Assembly (NCBI RefSeq): GCF_907164915.1
Contig: NC_061868.1
Coordinates: forward strand, 47,987,689 to 48,051,688
Reading direction: 5' to 3'
From: Impatiens glandulifera
Lineage: Eukaryota; Streptophyta; Magnoliopsida; Ericales; Balsaminaceae
DNA: 64,000 nt
A program made the position numbers and the translations under genes. Shown in pieces: positions 1 to 12,596 of the stretch (positions are counted from its first letter, which is position 1; every line of letters begins with the position of its first letter). The notes under the pieces were generated by a model. The model saw nothing but the letters and a program-made list of their open reading frames with translations, was not told the origin of the DNA and searched no databases.

Positions 1-3000
1 GGACCCATGTTGATAGATAAAAAGCGAATGATCAGTCGTGCTGTGTGTAAAACCGATTGTAGAGACAAAATCTGCAAACCTTTGATACCAAGCACGAGGA
101 GCTTGTTTTAAGCCGTATAAAGATTTGCGCAATAAACAAACATGGTCGGGAAAGATTTTGTCTCTAAAACCGAAAGGCTGATGCATGTAAACTGTTTCGT
201 TGAGATTACCATGTAAAAATGCATTCTTGACGTCCATTTGGTGAATGGACCAAGACTTCGATAAAGCAATGCTCAGAACAGTTCGTATGGTGGCTGGTTT
301 GACAACAGGACTAAAGGTTTCTTCACAATTGATTCCAATCTGCTGAGACCTGCCATCACCAACAAGACGGGCTTTATGCCTCTCAAAAGAGCCGTCAGAG
401 TTAGTTTTATGCTTAAAAATCCACATGCATCGTATAATATCAACACCCTGAGGACGCGGAACCAAGTCCCAAGTCTTATTACTAATTAAAGCGTTAAACT
501 CATCGTCCATGGCGGCTTTCCAATTCGGGTCTGATAAAGCTAACTTTGGGTTTTTGGGAATAGGCGATGGAGATGTGAGTGTGTTTAGATTGAAAATGCG
601 TTTTGGACAGACAATCCCATCCATTGCGCGGGTTCGTATTGTCCGTGTTGGATTGATGATGGTTGGTGAATGATTTGGACGGTTTGGTCTTGTGGACGGG
701 CTGGTCGTGTTTGGGTTTGGGCCTGGTGAAGTGGTGATGGGTGATGGTGGGTTTGGTGGAGTGTGTTGAGTTGATAATGGGCTCGGTAATGGAGTGTTGT
801 TTGGTGGGGAAATGGACTCGGTGATGGGCGGGGTTTGGATGTGTATTGGGATGGTTATTGGTTCGGATTGAGATGGGTGAGTTGAGTTTGGGTTTTGGAC
901 AAGAGAAAAGGGAAATTTTGTTTCGTCAAAAATGACGTGACGAGAGATGATAAATCTTTTTGAGGCTGGGTCGTAGCATTTGTAGCCGCGATGATTAGAG
1001 GGGTATCCTAAAAAGACACAAGGGGTAGAGCGTTTATGAAGTTTGTGAATAGTGGTTGGAGGAAGAAGAGGATAGCAAAGACAACCGAAAATTTTTAGGT
1101 GAGAGTAAGAAGGAGTTCGGTTATATAGAAGTTGAGTGGGTGAGAAATTTCGAATTTGTTTATTTGGAAGAATATTTAGGAGATAAGTGGTCATTTCGAG
1201 GGCGTGATGCCAAAAATTTAACGGGAGAGAAGCATGAGTAAGCAATGTTCGAATCATGTTATTTATGGTGCGTATTTTTCTTTCTGCTTTACCATTTTGA
1301 GGAGAAGTATAGGGGCAAGAGAGGCGAAATTGTAGACCATTTTTGTCACAAAATGTACGAAATTGACTGTTGTTATATTCAGTTCCGTTGTCACATTGGA
1401 TTGTTTTAATGGGCTTTTGAAATTGTGTTTGAATTTGATTTTGAAGTGTAGAGAAGACGGAGAATACTTGGGATTTGTTTCCAATTGGAAAAGTCCAAAG
1501 GAAATTTGTGTAATCATCAAGAAACAGAATATAGTATTTATGTCCATTTGTACTTAGCACAGGCGACGTCCACAAATCACTATGAATAATATCGAATGGG
1601 GAAGTAGTATAAGAGACAGAATTGGTAAATGGTAACTTAACTTGTTTACCAAAGATGCAAGACTCACAGAGTTTAGACCCTAAAACGGGCTTACAAGAAA
1701 TAGAATTTGATTTATTGAGAGAATGCAAAATATCGACACCGGGGTGTCCTAATCTATTATGCCATAAATTTGACGAAATTGCAGTAAACGAAGAATTAGT
1801 TGGGGGTTTTTGGCTTTGGCTCGACAGAGAGAGTGGGTAGAGATCCCCCGAGCTATTGTTCCTCATGATAACCTTCCCCGTCTGGAAATCCTTTACAGAA
1901 AAACCAAGTGAGTCAAATTCTACAGAGACGTTGTTATCACGAGTAAACCGACGAATAGATATAAGATTTTTAATGAGTTTGGGAGCATGTAGAACATTGT
2001 TCAGAAGTAAGGGTGGTAAGGGTGGTTTTAAGTTAGTTTTACCAATACCGCGAATCGGGATTTCCTGTCCACTCCCAACAATGATATTTTTAACACAATT
2101 TAAATTAGAATAAGGCGAGAGACTACCTGAGTTGGGTGTCATGTGTGAAGTTGCTCCCGAATCCATGTACCAAGTATCGTCAGGCGGAGTAAGGGATAAA
2201 GTGTGCATCGCCTGATTGATATCGGTTGCAACGTAACTTTGGGGCTGCTGCTGGCTCGTCTCAGCCATGTAGGCCTGCTGTGGCCGAGAACCGAGTACGC
2301 CTGCTCCTGCTGTCCGAGTGTGTTGCTGCTGATAGCCAGAACCGCGCCAGGAGGCGCCTTGTTGCTGTTGACCAGATGCGTGCCAGGGGGCGCTTTGCTG
2401 CTGCGGCCAGATCTGTTGTGTCGGGTAGGGACAAGGGGGTGCTGTCCAGCCCGCAGGCGCCCACTGTGCCCATTGCTGTTGGCCAGGAGGTGCCCAGAAT
2501 TGCTGCTGCTGGTGGTATGTGCGGCTGGTGTTGCGACCGCGTCCTCTGCCGCGCTGGCTGCGTCCTCGGCCCTGGCCGGCCTGTTCCTGCGCGCTAGAGG
2601 TGCCCTGCTGCTGCTGCTGGCCGGTAGCACGGGCTGATTGGCTAGAGTTGTTTCCGCGGCCTTGGCTACGATCGTCCGAGGCAATAAAAGAGGTGTTTGT
2701 GTGGACGAATTCATCCTTCCTTGTTTCAACAAGGAGCAAATCAGATCTAGCATCGTAGAAAGATGGGAGAGGCTTCTTTTGACCTATTATGGTGGCGATT
2801 GTTTCGTAGTTTTCATTCAAACCCCCAAGTAGACGCAACACCAGTCGATTTTCAGAAACGGGGCAATCAACATTAGCAAGTTGATCCGCAATCATCTTCA
2901 ATTCAGTGCAATAAGCACTCATGTTTGGGAAATCATTGAGACGAATTTGAGAAAACCTATTTTCAAGATACATAGCGCGAGAACCTGTGTTATCTTGAAA

Positions 3001-3396
3001 TATATTCGCTAAACGTTCCCAAGCCTGAGCAGCCGTCATACCAGGTTTTTGGATCGTGTTTAGTAGATCCTTGGATATTGTTCCAAATATCCATTGCTTG
3101 ACAAGGGCGTCAAGGCGTTTCCACAGAAGAGAGTCGGTCTCGGAAGATGTTGAAGGTGTTTCGGAGGCGTTGGGAGTTTTTGGTTTGAGATGTTCGTAAA
3201 CATTGTGAATCAAGCAGTGGTTTTCGAGAAGGTCTGCCCAAGAGAGATATTCCTCGCTACCCATCTCTAGGGTGATAGGAATTATGGAGCGGAGATTGTT
3301 AACAGAGAAAGCAGAGTGGTATTGAGAAACAGACATGGTGGTGGGCGTCTGACTTTGATTGGAGGAGGAGTCTGAATTAGTAGGTGGGACAGACAT
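1..3396 (-). mobile_element. Ty1/copia retrotransposon gag-pol polyprotein, 5' part (cut by window edge)
   Basis: One open frame runs from the ATG at 3396 to the left edge without a stop, at least 1132 codons. Domains in order: a copia-type gag (UBN2/Retrotran_gag_2-like, about residues 25-245); an Arg-Gly and Gln-rich linker (about 245-400) with the CPYPTQQ motif; an aspartic protease with DSGATSHM at about 412; a pre-integrase finger (HNRLGH, then CESC); an integrase with SDLW, CDNGTEY and GKAERK supplying the D, D and E; then the start of an RVT_2 reverse transcriptase (NKTWDLVPRP, QMDVKNAFLHGN, LYGLKQAPRAWY). The YVDD catalytic motif, RNase H and 3' LTR lie beyond the window. Gene order protease-integrase-RT is what defines copia. 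The intact frame suggests a fairly young insertion. I see no CCHC zinc knuckle between gag and protease. Frame continuity was checked by hand translation across the whole stretch. Confidence 0.95.
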
Positions 3397-3474
3397 TAGA
3401 AGTTTGTGCGTGAGGCAGCAAGGTGGGAGGAAGAGAAAAAAAAAAATTCGATTGATGATCTTGAGAGGATCTTT

Positions 3475-3486
3475 ACTCTGATACCA
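3475..3486 (-). other. Copia primer-binding site (initiator tRNA-Met)
   Basis: On the minus strand this reads TGGTATCAGAGT. The first 11 bases match the complement of the plant initiator tRNA-Met 3' end, the usual primer of copia elements, and the match sits immediately inside the 5' LTR and about 80 bases before the gag ATG. Confidence 0.85.
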
Positions 3487-3771
3487 TGATAGAGATTAAT
3501 CCCATGGTTATTATTGATAAACAATGTTACAATATATACTAGTCAAAAGACTCTTAATAAGGTAAACCACTAATCTAGGAATCTAAACAAGGTAACCCAC
3601 TAATCTAGGAATCTAAACAAGGTAACAAGATATATACAATATACTAATAGCCTCAATTGATATGTGTACGTTAGTACACCACCGGTGCTGCTATTGGATT
3701 ACAGCTGGATATTCCAGATTTCAGAGACAGTTATAATAGCCAACTTGGAGTATTGTTGTATGACCGTTACA
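3487..3771 (-). repeat. 5' LTR of the copia element
   Basis: The segment starts TGATAGAGATT and ends GACCGTTACA on the + strand, so it has the TG...CA ends expected of an LTR, about 285 bp, directly abutting the primer-binding site at 3475-3486. It holds a tandem pair of a 30-bp unit at 3561-3590 and 3591-3620. The inner edge at 3487 is firm because it touches the primer-binding site. The outer edge at 3771 is a best guess, as the partner 3' LTR is outside the window and no target-site duplication can be checked. Confidence 0.65.
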
Positions 3772-6313
3772 CCTGTAACGCTCCTTATAATATCTTATAT
3801 ATATTGAGTTTTTATATATATATATATATTAAAATAAATTATTAACTTTTTTAAATGAATCATGTGCATTATATCAAATTTTTAAGTCCTTCTCATTCTC
3901 AATGTCCCCGTGAACTATAGATTTTTTTGACAATTTTATTGTGTAATAAGAAATATTAATTGAATAAAGTTTTATATCATTAGTCATTTATTACTTGATT
4001 CAATTGGAACCCTAAAAGAAAACAGTAAATAATTAAGGTGACAGCCTGGCTGGGCTCCATCCACGTGGATCCTTCTTTCACACTCTTAAGTATTTATACT
4101 TCATGGTGGGCCCCATCCATTTTATAATTTAATTAGTGATTTAAGGCATATAGGCCACATTAGATAATAAAAAAGTAACAGGCGCATGACAGATTTTTCC
4201 TTCTTTTTTTTTTTTTTTTTTAATTTTATATATAAGTTTAGATAAATTTAACATTTATGTTTCAGAGAATGACAATAAACTATTAACCAATTTGTTTTAT
4301 ATATGGTTAGGTTTCAAATTAATTAATGATAACTTTTACGTACTCAAATTTGAACACGTCACATACTACTAGAAATTCACAAAGATTTCGTTTTAAAATG
4401 GATTGTGATTGTGTTCTATTGATGTAATCAATACAAAAGTAATAAAGCAAGAAAATATAATTAAAATCTACTCAAATATATACCCTATAAAAACACACAA
4501 AAGTTTAATATTTTTAATCAAATATATATATGTAAAAAATAATTATAACAAGTATAAAGAAAGGTTCTTCCTTCAAAGAATCAAACAAAATCAATGCATT
4601 AATTTAGTGACCCCATATTGTCTCTTTCAGAATACTCAATATATATTATTTATTTATTTATTTAATTGTTTACGTGAATATAACAATTCTACAAGAATAA
4701 AAAAATAGTGTAGGTTACAGGTGGCTTTGATTCAAGTTACAAGTGTTAAAAATTTAGTATAAACATTCATCCCATTTGAAAATATATATTTGTAACTAAA
4801 TTTGGATTAAAAAATAACCAATAATTTTTCAAATTTATTTATGATAAAGTTGTATATTATATATAAATAAAATAAAAGGTAATTTCAAATTTATGTTGAA
4901 AATAAAAGAATTGTGGGTTAGTGTACCAATTAGTTTCCTATTGCGTCATAAAGACAAGTCTGTTTGTTGTTTACTAATCAAAATTAATATAAATAATGAT
5001 GTTTCCTTATCCATTTATCTGTCTGTCAACATAAATGATATAATTCATATTTTTCAAGGCTTTATGACCGTTTTGCCCTCTCACCAACATTAGGAAATAA
5101 TAATAAAATAAAGTGTACCTAATTCCAAGATGACCCATTCTTGGAGCTGTTTCAATGTTTGCCTTTGTTTTCTTATAAAAAAAATCTCATTATTGTAATA
5201 AGTTCCAAAATCTAACCCGCTAGAGTAGTTTTAGTAAAGATGTTTACTGCCAAAGATTTTGACCATCTAAAATAAAAGCACATTGGGATAGGAAATTAGA
5301 TGGAGTAGACGTTAAGTTTATGCACTAATATGATAATATAATCTACTCAAATTTTAGATAGTTAATGACCAAGTTTAGCATGTGAGCTCTAAAAAAATAA
5401 AATTTATAAAGTACTTACCCATTATTCCTTAAATTTTATAATCTTAATATTTTATATCAATAAATTGAGATAAACTTTAGTTGCGAAAATATACATGAAT
5501 CCTTAATGAAGAACAATTCATTAAGTCGTTCTTCATTGTTTTTCAGATTTTCTCTTGATCTTGGATATCATAATTTTGCATCTGGATCAGAATGTCTGAT
5601 GTATGGGGAGTTTAGGTCTTTCAACCATCTATCGATAGCCCTTAAATGTTTTTGAGAGAACATCTACCTTTCAGTTAAATTAGTTTAACATAATAGATAG
5701 ACTCTCTATATGGTTGGGGACCTAGCCTAAATATACTATTTACTATTTGGTCCTATCAACGAAATAGTACAAGCAACGAAATAATAAATGATATTTATGT
5801 TTTTACACAAATATATTTTCATATTTATTATAAATGTCTAAATAAGTCCATAATTTGTATATGATATCAACTAATACACAATTACTAAATAATATATGTA
5901 CCCAAATATATAAAAATATAGTTGAAATGTCAGTGTTCAATTGCATAGAAAAAGTTATGTTCATGATAAATAGAAGGGAATGATACCATGGAGGAAAGAA
6001 AAGAACATTTGGTTGCTAAACATGCATATAAACAATTTCGGTTGCTATACGCAGCAACCTGCGTATAAACCATTTCTTGAGGTTATTTAATTTTACTCTA
6101 TTGTTCTTAATAGAAAAGGTAAACTTCAGATTTATTATATTACTTTCTCCTGCAGTCCTACCATGTATTATTATATTATGTTTTTATAATTAATTAATTT
6201 TGTTTGATTCAGTTATAATATTGATTAAATTTAGTTTTCAAACACACTGATAACCACCCTTAGGAACAAGGGCAATATTTAAATTGGGAAAAAGAAGAAA
6301 GGTTTCATAAATG
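3772..6313. other. AT-rich intergenic spacer
   Basis: No coding frame with recognisable protein content. It holds short AT microsatellites, a T-tract near 4205 and many short AT-rich frames that look like chance. Nothing functional could be assigned. Confidence 0.6.
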
Positions 6314-7660
6314 TTAATAACAAATGGAAGTTAAAACAATAATAAAAGCAGATACAACAGCTGCTATGAACGTCAAAAGTGATACAAATGAAGTATGTGA
6401 CTTGATCCCGCTTGGCACATCCCAGGCAACAACAGTATGAGATTCGAGTTCATGATTACTGCCTGTCAATGAATAAAAGCAGCTCCGATCATCCGAATCT
6501 CCTTTAACTGCTTTCGTACGAATGATTACATCAGGTGCGTTAAACTCAATCCTCGAAAACCCAACATCCTCCTCAACTAGAGGCTGCAAAAACATAGCTA
6601 TTAGCTCGGTTATCAAATATAATCGCATAAAAACAATCCTTATTCAAAAACACACCGCATAACGTGCATGTAATGGAAGTTTGATGCTGACTTCAAGCTT
6701 ATTATTCGATGAAACATTATGGTCAACTTCTATGTGTAACTCAACAAGAGATCGATTCGAGGCTACTGAAGGCAACTCTAGATTTGTGTCTCCAAAAACA
6801 GCTAGGTCTGTAAATTCGCCACGTGAGAGAAGGTGTTGAAGCTCAAATGGATCTGCGAAAATTCCAGATGGGAGTCTTTCTAAGACTATTATCTCCCAAA
6901 ACTGTTTTATTTGTTTGGTTAGCTGAATATCGAGATGGATAGATGAAGATAATTGGCGGTGAGAGCCTTCGCCAATTAGATCTCTCTCCAAAGCTGACAG
7001 TTTTACCACCACTGCATTAACTCTATCTTCGTGGATTCCACAATTGTCAAGTGGAAGTTCTTTCAAAATGAAGTCTTTGAAATCGGAATCAATCAGGCTA
7101 TTATGTTTCTCAAAATAAGCAGCAGCAACATATTTCTGTATACAAGGAAATAAACATATGGTAATAATGTTACTTAGATTAAACTAAAAATCATACTATG
7201 AATATTTAACTCTCAAAACATATTTCCATATCAAGTACTTGAATGAAGATAATTCTATTTGATTTATTCCAACATTTATTTTTTGGTCACTTAAAATTCA
7301 GTATTTAACATTCATTGCTGTTGTTTTATCGAATCGAATGCACTCATAAACTCTCATTTCTGAATTGTAATCAAGCAAATTCATAGCCATTAGACAACTG
7401 GATGCTTGGGCCTATTTACAGTCAGCATAAATTTCATCAACTGTGGATCATAGTGAAGGGACAAGATAATGATCTCAACAAGAAATTCAACAATAAAACA
7501 TAACATACGATAAAAAGCTATTTAACAACCACGCCAAAATGATCAAATCCTGGAAAAACCTAACCTCATTGAGTGTCGAACAAGCTTGCGTAAACAATCC
7601 AACTCCAGCTAACAATGTCAATTGAATAACCAGGTTCCAAGTGGACGTTCTGTTGGGCAT
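6314..7660 (-). CDS. PIGX: PIG-X subunit of GPI mannosyltransferase I
   Basis: Predicted stabilising partner of PIG-M, which adds the first mannose to GPI anchors in the ER lumen. Three exons: 7660-7565, 7135-6656 and 6583-6314, with GT-AG borders and phase-0 joins, giving 281 residues. The ATG at 7660 opens a signal-peptide-like N terminus (hydrophobic run at about residues 9-25, then QACS). The core carries the family signature GSHRQLSSS, then ERLPSGIFADPFELQHL and FGDTNLELPSVASNRS; the last exon ends with one hydrophobic segment near residues 255-279, as expected of a type I ER membrane protein. Upstream, a leader exon with donor near 8170 probably carries the 5' UTR, and a telo-box (TAGGGTTT, 8113-8120) lies in it. 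Family assignment is strong; the exact first exon is inferred from splice signals and the signal peptide. Confidence 0.85.
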
Positions 7661-8574
7661 GATTCCTTACCAAAACCCAATGATCACACACCTTTTTTGA
7701 AACTTATGTATCTCATATCAGATTTTCAGGCAATCAAAGCCTGCAGGAAATGGAAATTCAACAGATTCATCAATTTATCTGACTTAAGAATCGAGGAAGC
7801 AGTCCACCATTCTGCATCAATCTTTAACATATTTATCTTAGAAATTTGAAGCATGTGCTGATTAGTGTTTCATTTCAATGTAGGAATCTGCCTACTCATT
7901 TGTATCCTTATCTTGAGGATAATGTTCTTGATACATATCCTTTAATCAGATATATACTGATCAATTCGAATTCGTATATTCAGATCATGAAACTCTTCCA
8001 AACCATACACAGACAGAGATTTAGGTTACAGATAGAAAAGGAAGCATAATCAAGAACCGGGAGAGTCTTGAAGCAAAACTATGAATCCGAAATGAACAAA
8101 ACCAGAAACTCTTAGGGTTTCGAAAAGCTAGGTTTAATCAGGGAAGAGAGAGAGATTGATGGAGATTACCTTGATGTCAGATTCGTCGTTTCCTACCTGC
8201 TCAACTCAAAGGGCACCGATGGATGCATCATCTCGTGAATGAAACTGTTATGATTCAACGAAGAAGACGAAGACGAAGATGAACATGAAAATCAAGATGC
8301 AGGAAGAACGACTTACATGAGATCCCTCAAGTTTAAGATTCTTTACAAATTAGTCCCTTATTTTACTATTCCTACACTTTTATTTAAATTCAATTAAAGT
8401 TAGATGGCAAGGCTATATAATTTGAGAGTTTCTTCCGAGCACCATTTACATATTTAAAAAAAAAATTATAGTCATTATTATTAAAAATAAATATATATTA
8501 TATATAAATATCATCAATTATAAATATCATCAATTCCAACTATATATTAAACCGAACAAAAACTCAATCAAAAC

Positions 8575-8962
8575 TAGGGCCACAAATGAGTCAACTCGAT
8601 TAAATATTTATTAGTTCGACTCGAACTCGAATAAGTTTATAAATTTGAGCTCAAGATCGACTACTTACCTATAAGTTCGTCTCGACTCTAAAACTTAAAC
8701 TAAAATTATATTTTTAAATATTGGTGAAAAAAATTATTTATTTTAAATATTAAATATTAAATTTATTATTTATCATCAGATGACTCGAATATTAACCAAA
8801 TCGGGCATTATATGAGCTCCACTCGAATATTAACTGACTCGAATATTATATGAGCTGCATTCGAATATTAACCGACTCGAATATTAACTAAGTCGGGCTC
8901 ACTCGAATATTAACCGAGTAGTCGGTTCGGTTAAACTCAAGTCGAGGAGCTTCTGAGCCCTA
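8575..8962. mobile_element. Small hAT-type MITE with internal subrepeats
   Basis: The element begins TAGGGC and ends GCCCTA, and is flanked by an 8-bp near-identical duplication: ATCAAAAC at 8567-8574 and ATCCAAAC at 8963-8970 (7 of 8). TAGGG termini with 8-bp target duplications are typical of hAT elements. It is 388 bp with no coding capacity. The right half contains several copies of a motif ACTCGAATATTAAC between 8780 and 8920. The assignment rests on termini and target duplication only. Confidence 0.6.
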
Positions 8963-9326
8963 ATCCAAACTGTTGCCCTCCTTACCTTAGTTGGGATAGA
9001 AATTAGATCACTAATTACAGTGGGCAAGACATTAATATTAAAAAGTGATGCATATATTAAATCAACAGTGTAAAAAGTAAAAAGACAAGTGATTATATAT
9101 TAAATAGATGAGAAAAAGCCCTCAGTCTGCTTAGGAGTTAGGACCATATATAATAATAAAAGTAGACATTTAATACAACAACTTAAAGGCTAGAAATACA
9201 TATGGGGTTTTTCTTTGCTAGAGATTATTAGTGTGAAGTTTGCATATACATATACATACAACATTATTAGCTAAGCAAAGAGATCCTCCTCCTCTCCTCT
9301 CCTCTCCTCTTCCTCTTCATCAATCC

Positions 9327-12087
9327 TCAAAATCTCCTCTTTGCTGCAATAGCATTAACCGAACTAAGAAGACCCATCTGCTCAGTAAGTTGTTCCATCT
9401 TCTTCTGACTAGTAACATTTCTATTCAATCCCAGAGTAGATTGTTTCATCATCCCAATGTCCTCTTCACCTCTAAGGCAACATTCCCCTGTCGATGATGA
9501 ATCCGTGTCATCGGGTATTATAGGTCCCGATGCAAGCAACTGTTCCCAAAAAGGGTCCCCTATGCTAGGAAGCTTCTGCAACGAGTTCTCCCATTCAAAC
9601 TCACCTTCCGGACAGAAGTTACTCATGATCTCTACAGGAACTTCAGAGTTGTCCGAGATCGAAGATATAGGAAATTCTGCTTCTGGAAGAGGAACCGATG
9701 CCAAAGGGAATAACATTGTATCGGGAAACAAGTGGTTTGTGACTGTTGTTTCAGAGATTGAGCCCAGAGGGGAAGATTGAACCTCCGAGAAGGTGGTGGG
9801 AATAGTTTGACTTGGTAAGACTTCGTGAAGACTAATTCCAGGTGATATATGTGAAGCGCCGTACTCTGCTGAGCCAGATGATGACGATGATGATGTAATG
9901 TCTTCGTGTTTCATGATCTGTCTAAACAAGGCTTCTTCTGCTGTTGCTGCGTCGTTCATCAATGGCTGCTGCTGGTAGCTGATCATATGTACCTCGTCAA
10001 GAACACCGTCATCTTCTTGCTTAAGCCTCCGTTTTTTGCATCCTTCATTAATCATATTATCGTTCTGCTGTTGTACGAAATGAGCCAGAAATCCGGGGCT
10101 GTTTACAGCTTTTGCAAGGAACGACATCATCTGTTGTTGTCTCTGCTCCATTCCTTGAAGTCGACTGACCATAGTTTGCATCTCGCTGTCTGTTGACTGT
10201 TGCTGCTGCCTAAGCCTCACGAGCTCCTGAGTAAGTACGTTTTTGTCCCTTTTTAGCCACTCGATCTCTTCTTCAAGCCCGAATTTTCCAACCTCCACGC
10301 ATGACCCAACCGACAGAGGAGTTTGCCTGTTTGGTTGTTGCGGTTGGTGGTGGTGGTGATGATGAGGAACACTTCCTTGGGCCGCTTTTCTCCTGTTAAT
10401 GCTTTTGAGAAGATGCTTTTGACCTCGAAGGAATCCCTCATTCGCAAACTCCCAACGATCCGGATCAACTTTTCTAAAACGCTGCATTATCAAATAGAAA
10501 ACTTTGAAATTTACAAGACACAAAACCTAAGAATTGTAAAAGAAACATTAGTCTACAAATCTATAGACAATTATAAAATCAATATTGAGAAAACTCAGTA
10601 AACATCGCCCATTTGGAAACACTTTTGTTTATGGATCTGAATCCAGATCCAGATAAGAATCCACCATCAGGATCAAAATCCAAATGAGATATCTCACAGA
10701 AAGAGAATGAAATTGCTTAAAAATGACAGGTATCTTTCCCCTCATTTTCACGCAGACATGATATCAAATAATCAACTATGAGACACTCGTTAGCAAAGTT
10801 GTAAATCTAACTTTCACATTAAAACTACGCAGAATATTTGAAGGCCCAAAGTAAGTGGCAAGTGTCTTTCTCAAGACTGACCAAGAGTACATAGTAATTC
10901 TGAAACCAAGAACATTGAACATGATCAAGTTCACTCATTAAGATCTAAAGCATAGAATTTAACAATAATAGGTAAATTGAAACTTCTTCATGGTCGTAAT
11001 GAACTAATCCATGGTTGGAAGAAAGGAAATTACAAAGGACAGAAGCACGTCAAGGAAGCACAAATCAAGAGAGAATGGAAATGAAACAAGAAAAGTGCCT
11101 TTGAGGTCTCTCATAAAATCACAATCTATAATAATAAAATGAAAGAGTAATCACAATCTTGAGATTGTCATGACCCAAGCATCTAAGATTGAAATAATTG
11201 ATGTCATTAACAATTAATGTTGCATCATTATCAAACTTAATAAGTATAACAAAGATTTACTATATATATGACATAAAAAGCAACCTCACAACCTATTTGG
11301 AAACCTCATTTTTCTCGTTTTTGTTTCAAATTTCAATGTGTTTCTAGTTGAATCTATAAAGAAAACATATCATTCAATTATCCCAAGATCCAAATCTGTA
11401 TACTAATGAGTAGTAACCTAATAGAGAGAATTCAATACATGCTTTATAAAAAAGGTTAACATCTAAATCCACATATTCATAATCACAGAAGACTGCTTAA
11501 TAGAAAGCAAAAACTTATTGGTATATATCTAGATTGAAGACATCAAAAGCCAAGCCAATATTCAAATGGATGTGAAGCCAATCAGGCTTCACGTTTCAGT
11601 TAATCATACTAATCATGCATTTTCACAAGAAAGAAGACTAAGAAGTATCTGTATCTTCTTCCAAAATACTGGCAAAAGCAATATATAGCTACTTTCAACA
11701 AAAGAATGAATCCATGAAAACCCAAGTGAATTTTCTGGAGACCTGGCAGGCATCAACTTAAAGCTTTCACAAATGAATAAAAACAACGATTGAAAAGGTG
11801 AAACATACGTAAGTGTTAAGCTGCCGGACAAAACTGGAGAAGTTATTGTGCTTGAAGTACTTGGGTAAGAGATCTCTAGCGAATTCTGGAGGATCCCAGA
11901 CGACAAAACTGTTGCTTGTAGCGCTCCAAGAGACGATTTTATCTGTGGATGGATCATCGACCATATCATAGGTCTTAGCCAAGAAGCGCGGCGGTGCGTT
12001 TTCATTAAGGATTTGAGAAGGAGGCGCCGTAGAAGGAAGTGATCCGCCATTGGGCGTCGAATTGACGCCATCTAACGCCGAATCCAT
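9327..12087 (-). CDS. HSFA1: Class A heat-shock transcription factor (HSFA1 type)
   Basis: Master activator of the heat-shock response that binds heat-shock elements as a trimer. Two exons, 12087-11809 and 10481-9327, split by a 1.3-kb intron at the position conserved in plant HSFs, giving 477 residues. Domains: DNA-binding domain about 31-124 ([31 protein letters not shown]); coiled-coil HR-A/B about 155-225 with the long class A spacing; nuclear localisation signal KKRRLK at 242-247; AHA activation motif [10 protein letters not shown] at 402-410; C-terminal export signal [11 protein letters not shown] at about 455-465. A six-His run sits at 133-138. The first codon of exon 2 is CGT (Arg94) where nearly all HSFs have Gly (NTYGFRKV). 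The ATG at 12087 is chosen because it opens directly into the conserved N terminus. Subtype within A1 is not resolved. Confidence 0.93.
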
Positions 12088-12099
12088 TTTGAACAAGTG

Positions 12100-12596
12100 A
12101 GAAACAAAAATTAAGTGGATGATAGAGAAGTGAGCATACTTTTCTTAGGTCCTAAGGTAAGGTTGATGAACAGATGTTGACATATGTTGTCACTGGTTAG
12201 GGATACTAAAAACCCTTATTACTACTCAATGAAAGAGAGAGGTTCTGGATCAGAAGGAATAATGGACATGATTTGTACGGTCACGAGGAAGCAAGATGAT
12301 GAAGAAGAAGGAGAACGACCAAGGAAACCGGCACTAGCCAGTTTCCATGAGTTAAGAAAACTGACACCAGTCATTTTCCTTAGAGCTAAAATACTCATAA
12401 TTATCATTTCAAATGACAATTATACCCCCCCTATTTTATTATATTTTTGTCCATCCAGCATTGGGAAAAGGGATTTTTCCTTGGCTTTAATTTCTATTTT
12501 CTTAAATAAATTAACATTTGTTCCTTGAATTTTGAAGATATGGTGGATATGGTGGATATGGGAGGGGTAGTAATTATATTTTAATAAAAAAAATAA
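12100..12596. other. HSFA1 upstream region
   Basis: Probable promoter and 5' leader of the minus-strand HSFA1 gene. A minus-strand frame of 65 codons (12419-12222) could be an upstream ORF if the leader is long, but no family resemblance is seen. No clear TATA box was found. Confidence 0.35.

Noticed and set aside
2139..2753. Long GC-rich frames on both strands over 2139-2758
   Set aside because: They overlap the Gln/Gly-rich gag linker in other frames; only the frame that continues into the DSGATS protease and integrase shows family motifs.
4409..5093. Two frames of 66-99 codons in the spacer
   Set aside because: Composition is that of AT-rich DNA (Ile, Asn, Lys, Tyr), with no motif and no splice context.
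7622..8049. Two + strand frames next to PIG-X
   Set aside because: They lie across the PIG-X first exon and its leader intron on the opposite strand and have no family resemblance.
12222..12419. Minus-strand 65-codon frame upstream of HSFA1 as a gene
   Set aside because: Possible uORF or leader at best; low-complexity Ser run and no recognisable domain.
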